From: Clavaria fumosa
Lineage: Eukaryota; Basidiomycota; Agaricomycetes; Agaricales; Clavariaceae
Direction of reading: 5' to 3'
NCBI GenBank assembly: GCA_951802425.1
Contig: OX637796.1
Location: forward strand, 62,001 to 126,000
DNA length: 64,000 bases
Shown: positions 25,346 to 36,465 of the stretch, in pieces
Numbering within the stretch: position 1 is the first letter of the stretch
Layout of the letters: each line of letters starts with the position of its first letter
Translations under genes and position numbers: made by a program
Notes under the pieces: generated by a model
The model's database searches: none
Seen by the model: the letters and a program-made list of their open reading frames with translations, nothing else
What the model was told of the DNA's origin: nothing

Positions 25346-26059
25346 TTGAAAGATGATGCCTACCTCGAGGGCAGGCATGAGTACTGGTTTAACCAGTATG
25401 CTGAACTCTTTGGGGGAGTCCCCCCCAGACCGCCTCCATTTCGGGCACTAAACCACCATATACCCTTGATAGACAAAAAGAAAGTCTATAACTATTACTT
25501 GCCTTGGTGTGCTGAGGCATTCAAGGAACAATTCCTTGAGAAAGTGAACTGTTACATTACTTACGGTTGGTGGGAAGCAGGAGCAGCATAACAGGCAGCT
25601 CATATGCTGTGTATACTGAAAAGCAGCTGGAACCTGCTGCTACAGACAGTTGTAGACTGCCAGAAATAGAATGCAAACACTGTACAGGATATTACCCCAT
25701 TGCCTGATCAAGATCAGATCAGACAGGACATGGCTAGAGCCGCATATAGGTCAAAGATTGACCTATCAGATGCATACAAACAAGTATGCGTAGAGCCTGA
25801 GGAGGTGTGGAAGATGGCATTTGTGACCGTCTTGGGCACCATGTTCTCACAGGTGATGCAGATAGGGGAATGTAATGCCCCTGCTACCTTTCAGTGCCTG
25901 ATGATGCACATATTTCGTCATCAGCTGGGGAAGTATGTGCATGTGTACTTAGACAATGTATTCATCTTCTCCAAGACCTTGGAGGACCACGAGCATCACT
26001 TAGGGATGGTCTTTGAGACCCTCAAATGCATGAGCCTTTTCTTGAGCAAGAAATAGTGC
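25346..26059 (+). pseudogene. Reverse transcriptase relic, catalytic YLDN
   Basis: One frame with a stop at 25589. The N-terminal part has a PYTCAEA-like pattern before the RT fingers; then SKIDLSDAYKQVCVEPEEVWKM, a GTMF..VMQIGECNAPATFQ palm segment, and VHVYLDNVFIFSKTLEDH. The catalytic Y-x-D-D box is Y-L-D-N: the second Asp codon is AAT after GAC, so a CpG to CpA change would explain the loss. The enzyme cannot be active. RT converts element RNA to cDNA in the particle. Confidence 0.85.
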
Positions 26060-26099
26060 TCATTATATGCAAAGAGCATAGATTGCTTAGGGCACATAA

Positions 26100-26440
26100 T
26101 AGATGCCTGGTGAATCCACATTACAGTGGATAAAATGGAAAACACCAACAAGCATTAACAAGGTACAGAGGTTCCTTGGGTTAGTACAGTACATTGGACA
26201 GTTCCTGCCCAATCTGTCTGCATATACTGGCCCGTTAGCCAGTCTGTATAGTGAAATGCAAATGTTTCACTGGAGGCCGCTCCATGATAGATGCATGGAG
26301 ATGATCAAGGCATTGGCACATAAAACACCAATATTATGCCTGGTAGACACAGCAGTACAGGAGCCAATATGGCTTGTGTGCAAAACCTCAGTATTGGGTG
26401 TAGGGGCTATGTATGGCCAGGGAAGACATGAGAAACCTGC
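26100..26440 (+). pseudogene. RT connection and start of RNase H (old element)
   Basis: Plus-strand words include VQRFLGLVQYIGQFLPNLSA (RT connection, usual form FLGL.NYYR.FI) and CKTSVLGVGAMYGQG (start of RNase H, usual form TDAS..G.G). The frame ends at about 26440, where the sequence continues on the other strand. Confidence 0.75.
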
Positions 26441-27652
26441 CGCCCAGATGGAAAGCTGTGGACATCCACAGCTTAACACTGAGTAATTGGTGAGTTTCCT
26501 GCCAAAAGGCAGATGTGAATCTAGGATCATGGTTGGACACAATCGATCCTGGCAACCCATGTAGTCTCACTACATGTGTTAGAAAGAGCCACGCTAGCTC
26601 TGCTGCCATTATCAACATGGTGACTGGTACTAGGTGTACCAGTGAGGTGAGGTGGCAAATCACCACCCAGAGGTAGTCCACCTCTTTTGACATAGGAAAT
26701 GGACCTACAAAGTCCATCCCTATTGATTCCCAGGGCCGCCTGGGAATTGGGAGGGTATGTAGAAGCCCTTGCAGCTTCTGAGGGGAAGTCTTGCTTGTTT
26801 GGCACATGTCACATGACGAGCAAAACTTCTCAATGTCCTTAGACACTGATGGCCACCAATAATAGCAGTGGACATAGTCCATCGTTATCTGCAACCTGTG
26901 TGTCCTAGGACTGCATGGGCCTCCTGGATCACTATTCCAGGGATGCTTTTCCCTTCATGAAGGGTATGAGGCACACAGAGCACCTCATCTCCCTTTCTGT
27001 TCTCCACAAAGATCAGGTCATCCCTGATCTTGAAACTGGTTTAATTCCCTGGTTTTTCCTGTATTATTTTAAACAGGTGATCCTGTTTGTAGCCATCACA
27101 GATGCTTTGCAGCACCCTGTCATTCCCCCCTTCCACACAGGGCCTTAACGGCACAAGTGTCTTGTCCCATACATCCCTGTCTGCTTGGGGCTCAGGCAGC
27201 AGCTGCTCCTGCTCAGTCTCCTGCTCCGCAGCAGGTGCGTGTACTTGTAGTGCGTGCACCTCCTCCAGGCATCTGTGGGGCAGCTTGTCCCCTTCAGGGT
27301 CAAGGTGAATATCTGCCTTCACATACTCATGATCTGGATGAATCTCATCTGTCACATCACTCATATGGTAACATGAAAGGCAATCCACAACTTTGTTGTG
27401 CTTGCCTTTAATGTAAGTAATGGAGTAGTCAAACCTCTCCATATATTCCATCCACCCGGCCTGCCAGCCAGACAAGTGCATTTGGTTCTTGAAGAACCCC
27501 AGTGCTTCATGGTCCATGACCACATTGATCTGTCTGCCAAGGAGTTTATCCTCCCATTTCTGCAGTGATCCAACAATTGCTCAGGCCTCCCAGTCCCAAG
27601 TTTTATAACTAAACTGGGCCAGGCTAAATCTTTTAGACATAAACCCTGCTGC
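26440..27652 (-). pseudogene. Inverted internal segment: RNase H end and integrase core
   Basis: Read on the minus strand from 27652 down, the product goes on exactly where the plus-strand RNase H stops: GFMSKRFSLAQFSY, then VMDHEALGFFKNQ, then integrase HHCC-type residues (HCYYWWPSVSKDIEKFCSSCDMC), MDFVGPFP with the first catalytic Asp, and SNHDPRFTS, where the second Asp is Asn. It ends in MSTAFH. The next expected residues, QTDG, lie on the plus strand at 27653. This is therefore a simple inversion of about 1.2 kb inside the element. Confidence 0.8.
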
Positions 27653-28373
27653 AGACAGATGGAGTGATGGAGCAGTCAATCTGATCTGTGGTCCAGCCAG
27701 ACCAGACAGATTGGGCGGAGCAAATCCCAATGGTCAAGTTTGCCATTAACAATAAGCATGTCTATGGGGTTCACCCTATTTGAATCAACTTATGGGTATA
27801 TGCCCCAGATGATGGCAGAGTTGCTGGACAACCTCCAGGCTGTGCCCAGAGGAGTAAGGATGTTCGCAGAGAAGGCTGCACTCAACCTTTCAATGGCACA
27901 TGACATGATCATAGAAAGTTGCATCCACCAGATGTTTTATGCTAATCAGCATAGACAGGAAGAGCACCCATTTATAGAGGGAGAATTAGTTTATTGGGCC
28001 TTACCCAATATGGTCATGTAGACCAGAATCATCCACATATGAGCTGGAGCTCCCCGACTCACTAAAGTCAAGGAGAATCCACCTGACATTCCATGTCAGC
28101 TGGCTACAGCGACATGAGCCAAACAACAACATGTTGTTTCTGCACTGTGAAGTGAAAGTCTTTTATGACTTTGGAATGGATCCAAAGGAGGAATGGCTGG
28201 TCGATGCCATTATTGGCCATAGGTGGGAAGGATGCCACCCAGAATGTGAGGTCCAATGGAACCTTGGGGATACAACTTGGGAGCTGTATATGGGAGTCAA
28301 AGAGCTAGCAGCTCTAGACTACCTTGAATTGCAAGGGGTGGAATCATGGAGGGCACTGCCTCGGCACCCTTGA
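27653..28373 (+). pseudogene. Integrase C-terminus and chromodomain relic (old element)
   Basis: Continues the integrase after the inversion: QTDGVMEQSI near 27653, a YGYMPQMMAEL stretch (the ...P...P motif after the core), an Arg/Gln-rich helix and GELVYWALPN. The last 60 codons (28170-28350) resemble a chromodomain: EEWLVDAIIGHRWEGC, then VQWNLGDTTWELY. Chromodomains steer integration to heterochromatin marks. Several frame breaks; not functional. Confidence 0.75.
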
Positions 28374-28521
28374 GCAGAGTGCAGACAGAGCACCCATGCA
28401 GAGTGGTAAACATGATTGAGCCAGACCACAGGGTCATTAGCCACAGTGATTGAGTCACATGGTGGCTCAGGTACAAAAACTTAAGAGGGTCCACCCTCTT
28501 TTTCTTATTTCTCCATCAACC

Positions 28522-30632
28522 ATAACCATGGATGATCCGATGGGGAGACCCCATCTCCTCATGCTATCCCTGCTGCTGTCCCTGGCCTTGCACCAGGAAA
28601 CTCATTGCTGATGAGCATCATCAGAATGGCTGGGTTGTCCCAGCCATTATTGTCACAAGGGGAGGAGGCCCTCCCCTGGGTCCAAGACCACAAAATTCAT
28701 GTGATCACTCACAGATCCTGGTGCCCTCAGTGCATCAGGTTCCATTGTCACATCTTCGAGTTGCTGTTGCACTTGGATGAAGTGTTTCAGCAAACACTTA
28801 AGGAAGTGCAGGAAAGTGCTAAGCACAAACTCGGGCTGGGGCTCGAGGTGATGCAGTGCAAGCTGGAAGACTTGTGCAAGGATAATGAGAAGGGCAGTGC
28901 CCTTTGTGTTCATCAGCAAAAGCTTGAAAAAGCTTATGATAATTTGGACAAGGTCGAAGAAGACCTTAGAGGGGCACAGGAGAAGATTCTCTCCTTGACA
29001 GAAAAGTTGGCAAGCACCAATGAGGAACTTGCTGCACTGTGAACCACAGCAAAGGGAAAGGGACCTGAAAGGGACCCCTTGGAGTGGGACCCAGAATGGG
29101 CCTGCACCACTGTCTTGTATGTGGACATAGCACTGCCTACAGGGGACATTGACGTCCCCATGAGTTTTGAAGAGGGATATCCCCTTCTTCCACCTGCTGG
29201 TGTCAGTCAGCAGAATCCTGATGCCTCACTGAGGCATAAATGAACTTTCTCAGAGATGGTTCTCACACCTCTGTCAAGGGGTTATCCCTTTAATGCCCCT
29301 CAACCAGACAGAGCTCCAGATGGCTACCCTTGGCCATCTGGGGTGTCCATGAAACCTGGCACATGGGTTGTCAAGTTGAAGACAGTTGAGGAGGTGATTG
29401 CCCTCAACCAATAGGTGCATCATGGAGTGCCTGACGGCAGTTATGATATGACTGCCATGATGAAGATGCGATGGGCTGTCAAGGAGGCCCAGAAGAACGC
29501 CACAGCAGCTAAGCCACCTATGCCAGTTGAGGACTGGCTGGTGAGGAACTGGAGAGTTCCTGCCAGGGTCAAGAAATCAGCAGACCAGGTAGCCTGCCAT
29601 CTGCAAGGGCAGATGTTGTGAGAGAGTGGAGGGATGGGCAACCCATCCCTGAGGACAGGACCCTCAGAAGTCACAGGAGGGGGAGTACCCTCCTATCCAT
29701 TGTACCAGACATTGCTGCTGGCAATGATGAGAGTAGTTGTGCCTCCCATGAGGGAGTTTATAGATGTTGGGGAGCTGTTGCTCCCCCAAGAGTTGTGGCT
29801 CTCCTTTGTAGGAGAGAAGGGGGAAATTCCCCCTATGAATCCAAAAGGTGACAGAGGCACAGTGTCAGACCTGCACTGCTATGTTGAGGAAATAAGGATG
29901 GGCAGAGTGGCCATCCTTGGCATTGATAAAGATGGGGACTCACCCCTGTCTTTTGCATGCAAGGTGGCCATCTGGCACACCATAATGGCATGTGTGCCAT
30001 CCCAGGCCCAGATGCAATGCCTGTTCCTGGCCATGGCCATGGCCCTCTTTGTCTCAAAGGGGGCATATGCGCAGGCCATCAAAGGGAGAGTCCTCCCTGT
30101 GTGATGGTCCAGACTCTGGACCACAAAAGTAACACTGACAGTTGCACAGATGATCAAGGAATTTGCTGATGCCAGAGTGTCTGTTGAAGAAGCTCTGAGA
30201 TGAATTTGTACTCATGTACCCACACAAGTACATGTGAAAGGGGAATGCCCCCTTGGATGATGACATCCAGCTAGTGCTGGCTGAATGGGAGAAGCCTCCC
30301 ATACCCCCCCAAATGTATGCACTGCTAGAGTGCATAGGGCACAGCACACATCTGTGCTGCCTCTGGGTGGGGGAGATGACAGGGGACAAATGGAGGGGCA
30401 ACCTGCCCCTGGAAGACAGTGGAAGTACATCCACTGTCCGAAACCCCCTAGGGCTGCCTATTGGAGGTTTAACAATATCCCAAACAGAGGGTGCAGGGCC
30501 CTCTCAAAACAAAAAAAGAAAGCAGCTAAGTCATCAGCCACTAAGGCTGCGAAGAGGCCTGTTGTGTCATTGCCCAACTGGAGTGATGATGAGGGCAGGC
30601 CACCATGCGACTATGAGCAGGGCTTGGACTAG
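28522..30632 (+). pseudogene. Long unrecognised frame, one phase, eroded by stops
   Basis: From 28605 to 30632 the same reading frame stays coherent across about 670 codons, interrupted by in-frame stops (for example 29041, 29241, 29412, 29619, 30102, 30630), with no frameshift needed. Parts, in order: a Cys pair WCPQC, a coiled-coil stretch (about 28780-29040, rich in Glu/Lys/Leu heptads), an acidic/Pro segment, a Trp/Arg-rich segment, and a conserved-looking block VAIWHTIMACVPSQAQ followed by LAMAMALFVSKGAY, then a Lys-rich tail KKRKAAKSSATKAAKR. I recall similar blocks in uncharacterised proteins linked to Gypsy elements of mushrooms, but cannot verify this. It lies just 3' of the old element's chromodomain. 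Confidence 0.55.
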
Positions 30633-32260
30633 GCATCCAAGCCTTTTTTTAAAAAATTGCCTACCCCACAGGACGAGACAGTGGCACTTGGGGCACCCCC
30701 ACCAGGGTGTGCCACTTGTGACACACTGTCCAACTGGGGGCAGGTCACGCAGACCACCAGGCTGGACCCATCAGCACCAGGCAAAGGCCCCAGGAGGGGA
30801 TTGTGCCTGGTGACATGGTGACAACTCTGCCCAAGGGGATGCGCCCCTTTAATATTATTTTATGATCCTGCTTGTCATCCTGCACTGCCTGTGCATCGCC
30901 TCTGGTTAGGGGCCTCTCCAGTGTGGGAGGGTGTAAGGCCCCAGGCCTTCTATATTTCCTATTACATAATCTACATACCATATTTAGTTCAATAAGCATA
31001 GCCGCTTGGCTATGCTTACATCAGCAGCCCCTGGAGGGCCACTCATCTATATATACGATGTCACAACTGTACAGAGAGGGCAGATCCCTCTATATAGAAC
31101 TACCTACTCAATATACCATTGAGTCCAGTTCTTTTGAGGGATGGCCCTGGCTCAGGTGGTGTTGTCATTCATGATTTTTGACTGGCAGGGTGTGTCCTGG
31201 TGGTCAGTATGGGGGGGTTGTGTTCATGTAGTCCTGCTGCTCCCTGCATCTTCGGTCTGGTGACTGCTGGCATTGGTTAACATTTGGTTTTTGGCTTTAT
31301 TTTGCTGTTCTCTGCTCTGCTCTAGTATGGGTAGGTGGTTTGGAAGTGTAGATATGGTAGTTAAGAGGCTCTTGTAAGGACTATGGTACTAGGTGACTGG
31401 GTATTCTTGATTTTGTTGTTGGGTTTTTATGGGTTGCCTAGAAAGGAAGTTGCTCCCTTCACTCCCTTGTTCAATGCCATTGTCACACTCTGAGTCAATC
31501 ATTGCAACTGCCCTCATTGCCATCATGGTTGGTCATATTGAGGCCATGGTCCCAGCTCCTGCCAGCACCCCAGCAGGCCAGTTGAATGTGGCTGACCCTG
31601 CATCTGTGAACAATGGGCCAGCATCTCCAATGGAATTGGTGATCTCACCTCTGCCATTGGGAAATGATGCAGTGTCTATCACCCTAGCTGTGTCCTGGGC
31701 AGAGTCACAACTGTGGTATCACTGCTTACCTCAATTTGTGCTTCACAAATAGTGTCCCAGTGCAAGACTGCCTGCCAGCTTCTGAGTCCCTCTGCCAATT
31801 TGGCACCTCGCTTGCAGGCCAGTACTCAGGGTCAGTGGCATGCAACATCCTGGCTGGTGTGAGAGCCTAGCACATCTTCTCCAATGTCCCTTGGAAGGGG
31901 GGTGTGCATCTCCAGCAAGCCCTGCATGGTGGTGAAAACCTGCAGCCTGTGACCTCAATCATGCCCATGTGAGGGCCAGTGTCTTGTGACAACTCATGCC
32001 CACTGGACCCATCCTGATTACTGTGCATGTCCCTGAATGGAGTATAAGCAGAGTCACAATACCTGCCTTCACTACCATTATCACCCTGCTGAAGATCAGC
32101 CTTGACATGAGATCCCAGAACCAACTGAGGCCACTCTGAGTGTGTCTGGACCTCTGGACCATGACGAAGAGTGAGCCTTTGGTCACTGATGATGATGATA
32201 AACTAAATGACCTTCTGACACCTCAAGCTGATCATGAACTAACTCTGGTGCATCTCTATC
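30633..32260. other. Gene-free stretch, possible LTR at about 30700-31180
   Basis: 30700-31180 has features of an LTR (TGTGCCACTTGTGACAC near its start, a TATATATA box near 31050), but no second copy exists in the window to prove it. 31180-32260 is low-complexity GT/CT-rich DNA where I see no gene. Confidence 0.3.
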
Positions 32261-32263
32261 AGA

Positions 32264-32547
32264 CTGGGTCTCACAAAACTTAAAGGTAAGGTCATGACAA
32301 CAATACTAAGATGAGGGGAAAAGAGTACAAAAAAGGAAAAGTGAAAGTATATATACTGATTGCTTCGGCACTTGCTGGCATTCCCATGCTTGGACCCTTG
32401 GATCATGTGACATGCCAAGGCACAGGTCAGGTGACTTTGGGGATTATGTAATCTGACCCTCAGCCACAGGTCATGTGACCTTCCAACAAGCCTCCCCAGT
32501 TTCTCTACAACTCCTCTTTGGGATGGCTTAGGTAAGTGATCCTAACA
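32264..32547 (-). repeat. 3' LTR of element D (partial)
   Basis: Matches 34737-35024 and, on the other strand, 59972-60259. On the minus strand it begins TGTTAGGATC and stops after the GTGAGACCCAGTCTGATA part; the remaining 145 bp of the LTR are absent. It contains a TCATGTGA word and TATATATA. Confidence 0.85.
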
Positions 32548-33494
32548 TCACCCCCCTCTTAAGGCTGGGTGTCCTGACCAGCTAGCTTGGCATTGTCAGG
32601 GTGGGAGAGGAAGAAGTCCCAGAGAAGCAATGTTACATTAGTGAGGTTCAGGGCTCCCAAGTGTTTTCCTCCACTGGGTATCCCAACCACTTCACCAAGT
32701 ACTTAACCCATGCCCCACCTTCTTGACATCAAGGATCACCTCCACATAGGGTGTGACATGGGTACAGGTACAGGTAGGGTACGGGTAGGTATTCTGCTAC
32801 CCGTGCGCTTTAAAAAAAGCCCTAGAACATCCAAAACAGACAGGAATTGGTTGAGATATGCTTATAACAATCTGAAACCACTGTTTCAAGCATACCTCAC
32901 TCAATTCTTGTCCATTTTCAATGTTCTAGGGCTCATTGTGATGGGTAAACCCGCCGGGTACAGGTACGGGTACATTCCGGGTGCGTGTACGGGACAGCAT
33001 TGAGATACCCGCAGGTTTACCCATGTCACACCCTACCTCCACATCATACTCCAGGTGGTCATTGTCAATTGTAGGGGGTGGAGGGGGAGGCAGGTTCTGA
33101 GAAGGGAAGGAAGGGGGATGGTATGGAATCAACAGCAACTTGTTGAAGACCTGATGGATGTGCCACACCCAGGGGAGTCTGAGCCAATACCCTGCTGGTC
33201 CCACCTTCTCCTCAATTGTGAAGGGTCCTGCTCACTGATGGTCAAGCTTCTTGGAGGGCCAGTCCATTTTCAGGTTCCAGGTATCCAGCCAAACCAGGTC
33301 TTCTGTAGAGTACTCATGGCTCAGACACTTTCCAACATCATAGGTCCTCTTCATTGCTGCCACTGCTTTCTCCATTGCTTCCTTGGCTGCTCTTTGGGAC
33401 TCTGTGAGCTTAGCCATCCACTCATCTGCAGCAGGGTTTACCTCCAAGGGTAGGCAGAGTCCCCCATTCCATGGGTGCTGGCCATATTCAAGCC
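32548..33494 (-). pseudogene. Integrase C-terminus and chromodomain remnant (element D)
   Basis: Minus-strand words such as YGQHPWNGG, EVNPAADEWMAKL, KEAMEKA and LVWLDTWNLKMD line up with the intact frame at 48990-49210 of the second chromovirus, followed by GPAGYWLRLP and a PPPPP.IDNDHLEYDVE stretch leading into the chromodomain, which MITE 1 interrupts. The upstream joint to gag lies at about 33494. Dead copy. Confidence 0.8.
32747..33035. mobile_element. hAT-like MITE 1 (289 bp)
   Basis: Perfect 18-bp terminal inverted repeats TAGGGTGTGACATGGGTA, flanked by the 8-bp direct repeat CCTCCACA (32739-32746 and 33036-33043). Removing one repeat and the insert restores the chromodomain-region sequence seen in relatives. 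Eight-bp duplications and TA-GGG type ends are typical of the hAT superfamily. Inside each end is a cluster of GGGTA / TACCC words, a likely transposase-binding pattern, and further in a second inverted pair AGCCCTAGAACAT / ATGTTCTAGGGCT. No coding capacity. Confidence 0.88.
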
Positions 33495-34593
33495 AGCACT
33501 TTCCATCCTCCATAAGTCTCTGGCATTGGGGAGACACCATAGATCCACTCCACCAACCTCCTACTCAGGTTCAATTCCAGCCAATGGACTAGGATTCCTG
33601 AGTCCTTCTCTTCACTCATCTCTGCCTGTCAGAACAGCATCTCAAATTTCCCAAAGAACTCTGGTGCCATCATGCCTGTTTCAACCCTGCAACATCTACA
33701 AGGGCAGTCACACAGTCATTTGGGTTATCAAATGCTTGCTTCATCTCATCCACAAATTCTGCCCAGGTTCTGGCCTCACCATTACCCAGGATCTCTTCCA
33801 CCTTCATATTTGCTCATTCCACAGCAAATCCTTCTCCAGCAATTTTGCTCAGAGCAAAGAGGACCTTCACCAGGTCTGTAGTATAGGTAGTCAGGTTTGC
33901 CATAAACAGGAGGTGAAGGGATTAGAGGAAAATACAAAAGTTCCTTTTCACCCATTGAAGGGGGCAACAGCTAGGTCAGCATCAATCTATGGCTAGTGAA
34001 TTGCATGGGTATTGGTACCTGCACGGGTTTTCTTCACGGGTATGGGTAGGTGCGGGTACGGGTAATGGATTCTGGACCCTTCCAAAACCCATACCCTTCA
34101 TAGGGGTACACAGGTAGCCAGTCAGCGTGGATCCTATTGTCGCATGTCCAGATTTGGCTGTCAGCTCAGTCAACTTGGGCATTGATTTGCATTGGTATGT
34201 GGAGTAAGTTAGGTCTAGTGAAGGACAATGATGTTATGGGTGTCACAGTACTGGCTGAAGTTGAAGGAGATGAGGAGGAGATGGCAGATGGGTGGGACAC
34301 CATTGTATTTGTGCATAGCATAGTCAGAAGTACAGACCCGTACCTGTACCTGGCAGTTTAGTGGACCCATACCCATGGGTAAGGGTACTGTCAGGTGTGG
34401 GTACGGGTACAGTCAAATTTACCCATGGGTTACCCATGCCATTCACTATCTATGGCACTGTAAAATAAAGTTCCAGGCCTTGAGTGAGTGGTGGGTGGTG
34501 TTGCTGGGCACTTGGTATCACTCAGAGAGGGTCACAGTCATCCTCCAGGTTGGGTCATGTGTATCTACACACAGTAAAAATTTCATGTGGTTC
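33495..34593 (-). pseudogene. gag remnant and leader of element D
   Basis: Nucleotide match to the minus-strand gag of element F (63045-63545) and, reversed, to 60835-61330: the words for Met-rich GAG core, LKQGA and an EFFGKFEMLF-like end are recognisable with stops. The leader between gag and LTR is interrupted by MITE 2. Confidence 0.75.
33994..34448. mobile_element. hAT-like MITE 2 (455 bp)
   Basis: Ends TAGTGAATTGCATGGGTA and TACCCATGCCATTCACTA are inverted repeats with one mismatch over 18 bp, flanked by the 8-bp direct repeat TCTATGGC (33986-33993 and 34449-34456). As in MITE 1, subterminal GGGTACGGGTA clusters lie inside both ends. The two MITEs share the inner half of the terminal repeat (CATGGGTA), so they belong to related families. 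No coding capacity. Confidence 0.88.
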
Positions 34594-35024
34594 TGTTACA
34601 CACCACAGGCAAGGAAAAGGAGAAGAGGATGATAGGGGCTGAGCTGTGACAATGTGTCACAGTTTGAAATTAAGGGTCTAGGCTAGCTGGGTTAGGACAC
34701 AGGGCTAGGGCAGATGGGCAGATCTTAGTATTATATCAGACTGGGTCTCACACAACTTAAGGGTAAGGTCATGATGACAATACTAAGATAAGGGGAAAAG
34801 AGTACAAAAAAGGAAAAGGTGAAGTACTTATAGTGAATGCTTCAGCACTTGCTGGTGTTCTCATGCTTGGACCCTTGGATCATGTGACATGCCAAGGTGC
34901 AGGTCAGGTGACTTTGGGGATTAAGTAATCTGACTCTCAGCCACAGGTCATGTGGCCTTCCAACAAGCCTCCCCAGTTTCTCCACAACTCCTCTTTGGGA
35001 TGGCTTAGGTAAGCCATCCTAACA
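34594..35024 (-). repeat. 5' LTR of element D (431 bp)
   Basis: On the minus strand runs TGTTAGGAT to GTGTGTAACA, the same ends as the plus-strand LTR at 59972-60401. Contains CATGTGA words and the GTACTCTTTTCCCCTTATCTTAG stretch shared by all copies. Confidence 0.9.
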
Positions 35025-35519
35025 CCAGCAGCTAACAACAATGATGGCACACCAGCGCCTCCAATACTATGTATGATATGCCATGGCACAATCCCTTCAT
35101 CTGGCACATTATGCCACATGAATACATTAGTCTTATTCACATTACCAGTATTACCCATGGTCACAAGCATCACCATGTGACCCACCTCATGACATGACAA
35201 CATCAACATTCATATATGCAGCTATCAGTAAGCTGCATATGTTCTTCTAATAACTACTTCACAGCTACTGTCATGCCTGTGCCAACCGGAGTATTCTCCG
35301 GCCTTCTCCGGCCTTCTCTGGCAGTCTCCGGACCCCCGATCACAACTCTGGGCTCTTGGACTTATGTCCAGAGCGCCGGACTTTACTTGCGTGACATAGC
35401 ACAGGATCAGGAAGTGTGCCTGAAGGGCCACCAACTGATGTCCGCACTAGTTGCTGTTGCCTCGGGCAACCAGGAACTGGTCCTGCCCTGGACCTGTTGC
35501 CTGGACAATTTGATGGACT
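35025..35519. other. Gene-free flank, GC-rich in its second half
   Basis: Between element D and the next element. From 35280 it contains repeated TCTCCGGCC words and is continuous with the sequence after 41657 once the intervening Gypsy element is taken out. No gene seen. Confidence 0.5.
35515..35519. other. Target site duplication GGACT (left)
   Basis: GGACT immediately precedes the 5' LTR; the same five bases (41653-41657) follow the 3' LTR. Five bp is the usual duplication for Ty3/Gypsy integrases. Confidence 0.9.
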
Positions 35520-36146
35520 TGTCATGGCGACATCACGTGATCCCCAAAGGTCGCGGACACGTGACCTGTCAAATGATCAGTAAGTCATGAGAACTCACGT
35601 GACCACCACCGACAGTATGGCCCAAATGTGTGATGGCACACCAAGCAGGATGCCATCACCCTGTCGACGGACTGACACCTGACATTGCCCATTAAGCGAC
35701 TATCCCTAACGTGACCTTGTTCTCTCCCGCGCCCCACCTTACCACTATCCCGTCCCCTTGGCATCTCCATCTCTTTCCCACGACGACTTCCTGTTCCCCT
35801 GGCGCCCTTATACCGCTATCCCATTCCCCCGCCGACCGACGCTTCCCTTCTTGGGACCATGACGACCTCGCGATCGTTGCCCGAAAACCTTCATTTCCTC
35901 CCTACCGTCGTTCCCTTTGCATATCCTCTGTTACTACCTTGTACTAATATCGTTCCTATGGTCTTGGACTCTATTATATATACGAGTAGATACTTGGCAT
36001 GTATTCCTTAGTCTTTGATATTCTTCTGAAATCGCCTCTTTCTACCTCCTCGTTGAGCCTCTTCATCAGCTATCCACGTGACCTTCGCGACCTTGTCGCG
36101 ACCTCACCGCGACCTTTGAGCTCCAGTTTTAGGATCGACCGCGACA
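35520..36146 (+). repeat. 5' LTR of chromovirus 1 (627 bp)
   Basis: Starts TGTCATGGCGACATC and ends GACCGCGACA. A TATATATA box lies at about 35975. Several CACGTGA words (35534, 35560, 35596, 36077) form a bHLH/bZIP-type palindrome cluster in U3 and beyond. Confidence 0.95.
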
Positions 36147-36165
36147 TAATATCAAAGACTCAACC
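36147..36165 (+). promoter_or_regulatory. Possible primer binding site
   Basis: Directly after the LTR the sequence TAATATCAAAGAC resembles TGGTATCAGAGC, the site complementary to initiator-Met tRNA, with G to A differences. This is a resemblance only. Confidence 0.4.
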
Positions 36166-36465
36166 CCGTCCCTCGTCCCAACTCGACGTCCGCGACGTCC
36201 CGACATCGACGACCGACTCAAACCAAACCTGCCCGGCCCTCCTAACGTACTTGGAAAGCCGCGACCCTCGCTATTCGCCAAACTGGATTCTCAGACGTTG
36301 AGAAAGAAGAACTTACCAGAACCCCTAGGCCTCACAGACAGGCAGAAGCAACACCGCTTTTTCGCCCTTCGCTACATCGATTGCCGTACACCGGTACCCA
36401 TCACTCGCTGCAACTCCCCGGACGGATGACCGCCGCGGAGCACCGTTTATCGTTCGGTCGAATGA

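Larger units (their letters stand above)
32264..35024 (-). mobile_element. Internally deleted Ty3/Gypsy relic (element D)
   Basis: Minus-strand element with LTR copies at both ends (34594-35024, and partial 32264-32547). Between them gag (about 34560 to 33495) is joined directly to the integrase C-terminus and chromodomain (33494 to 32550); protease, RT, RNase H and integrase core are gone. Gag and integrase tail resemble elements E/F and the 43627 element. Two hAT-like MITEs sit inside it. Confidence 0.85.
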
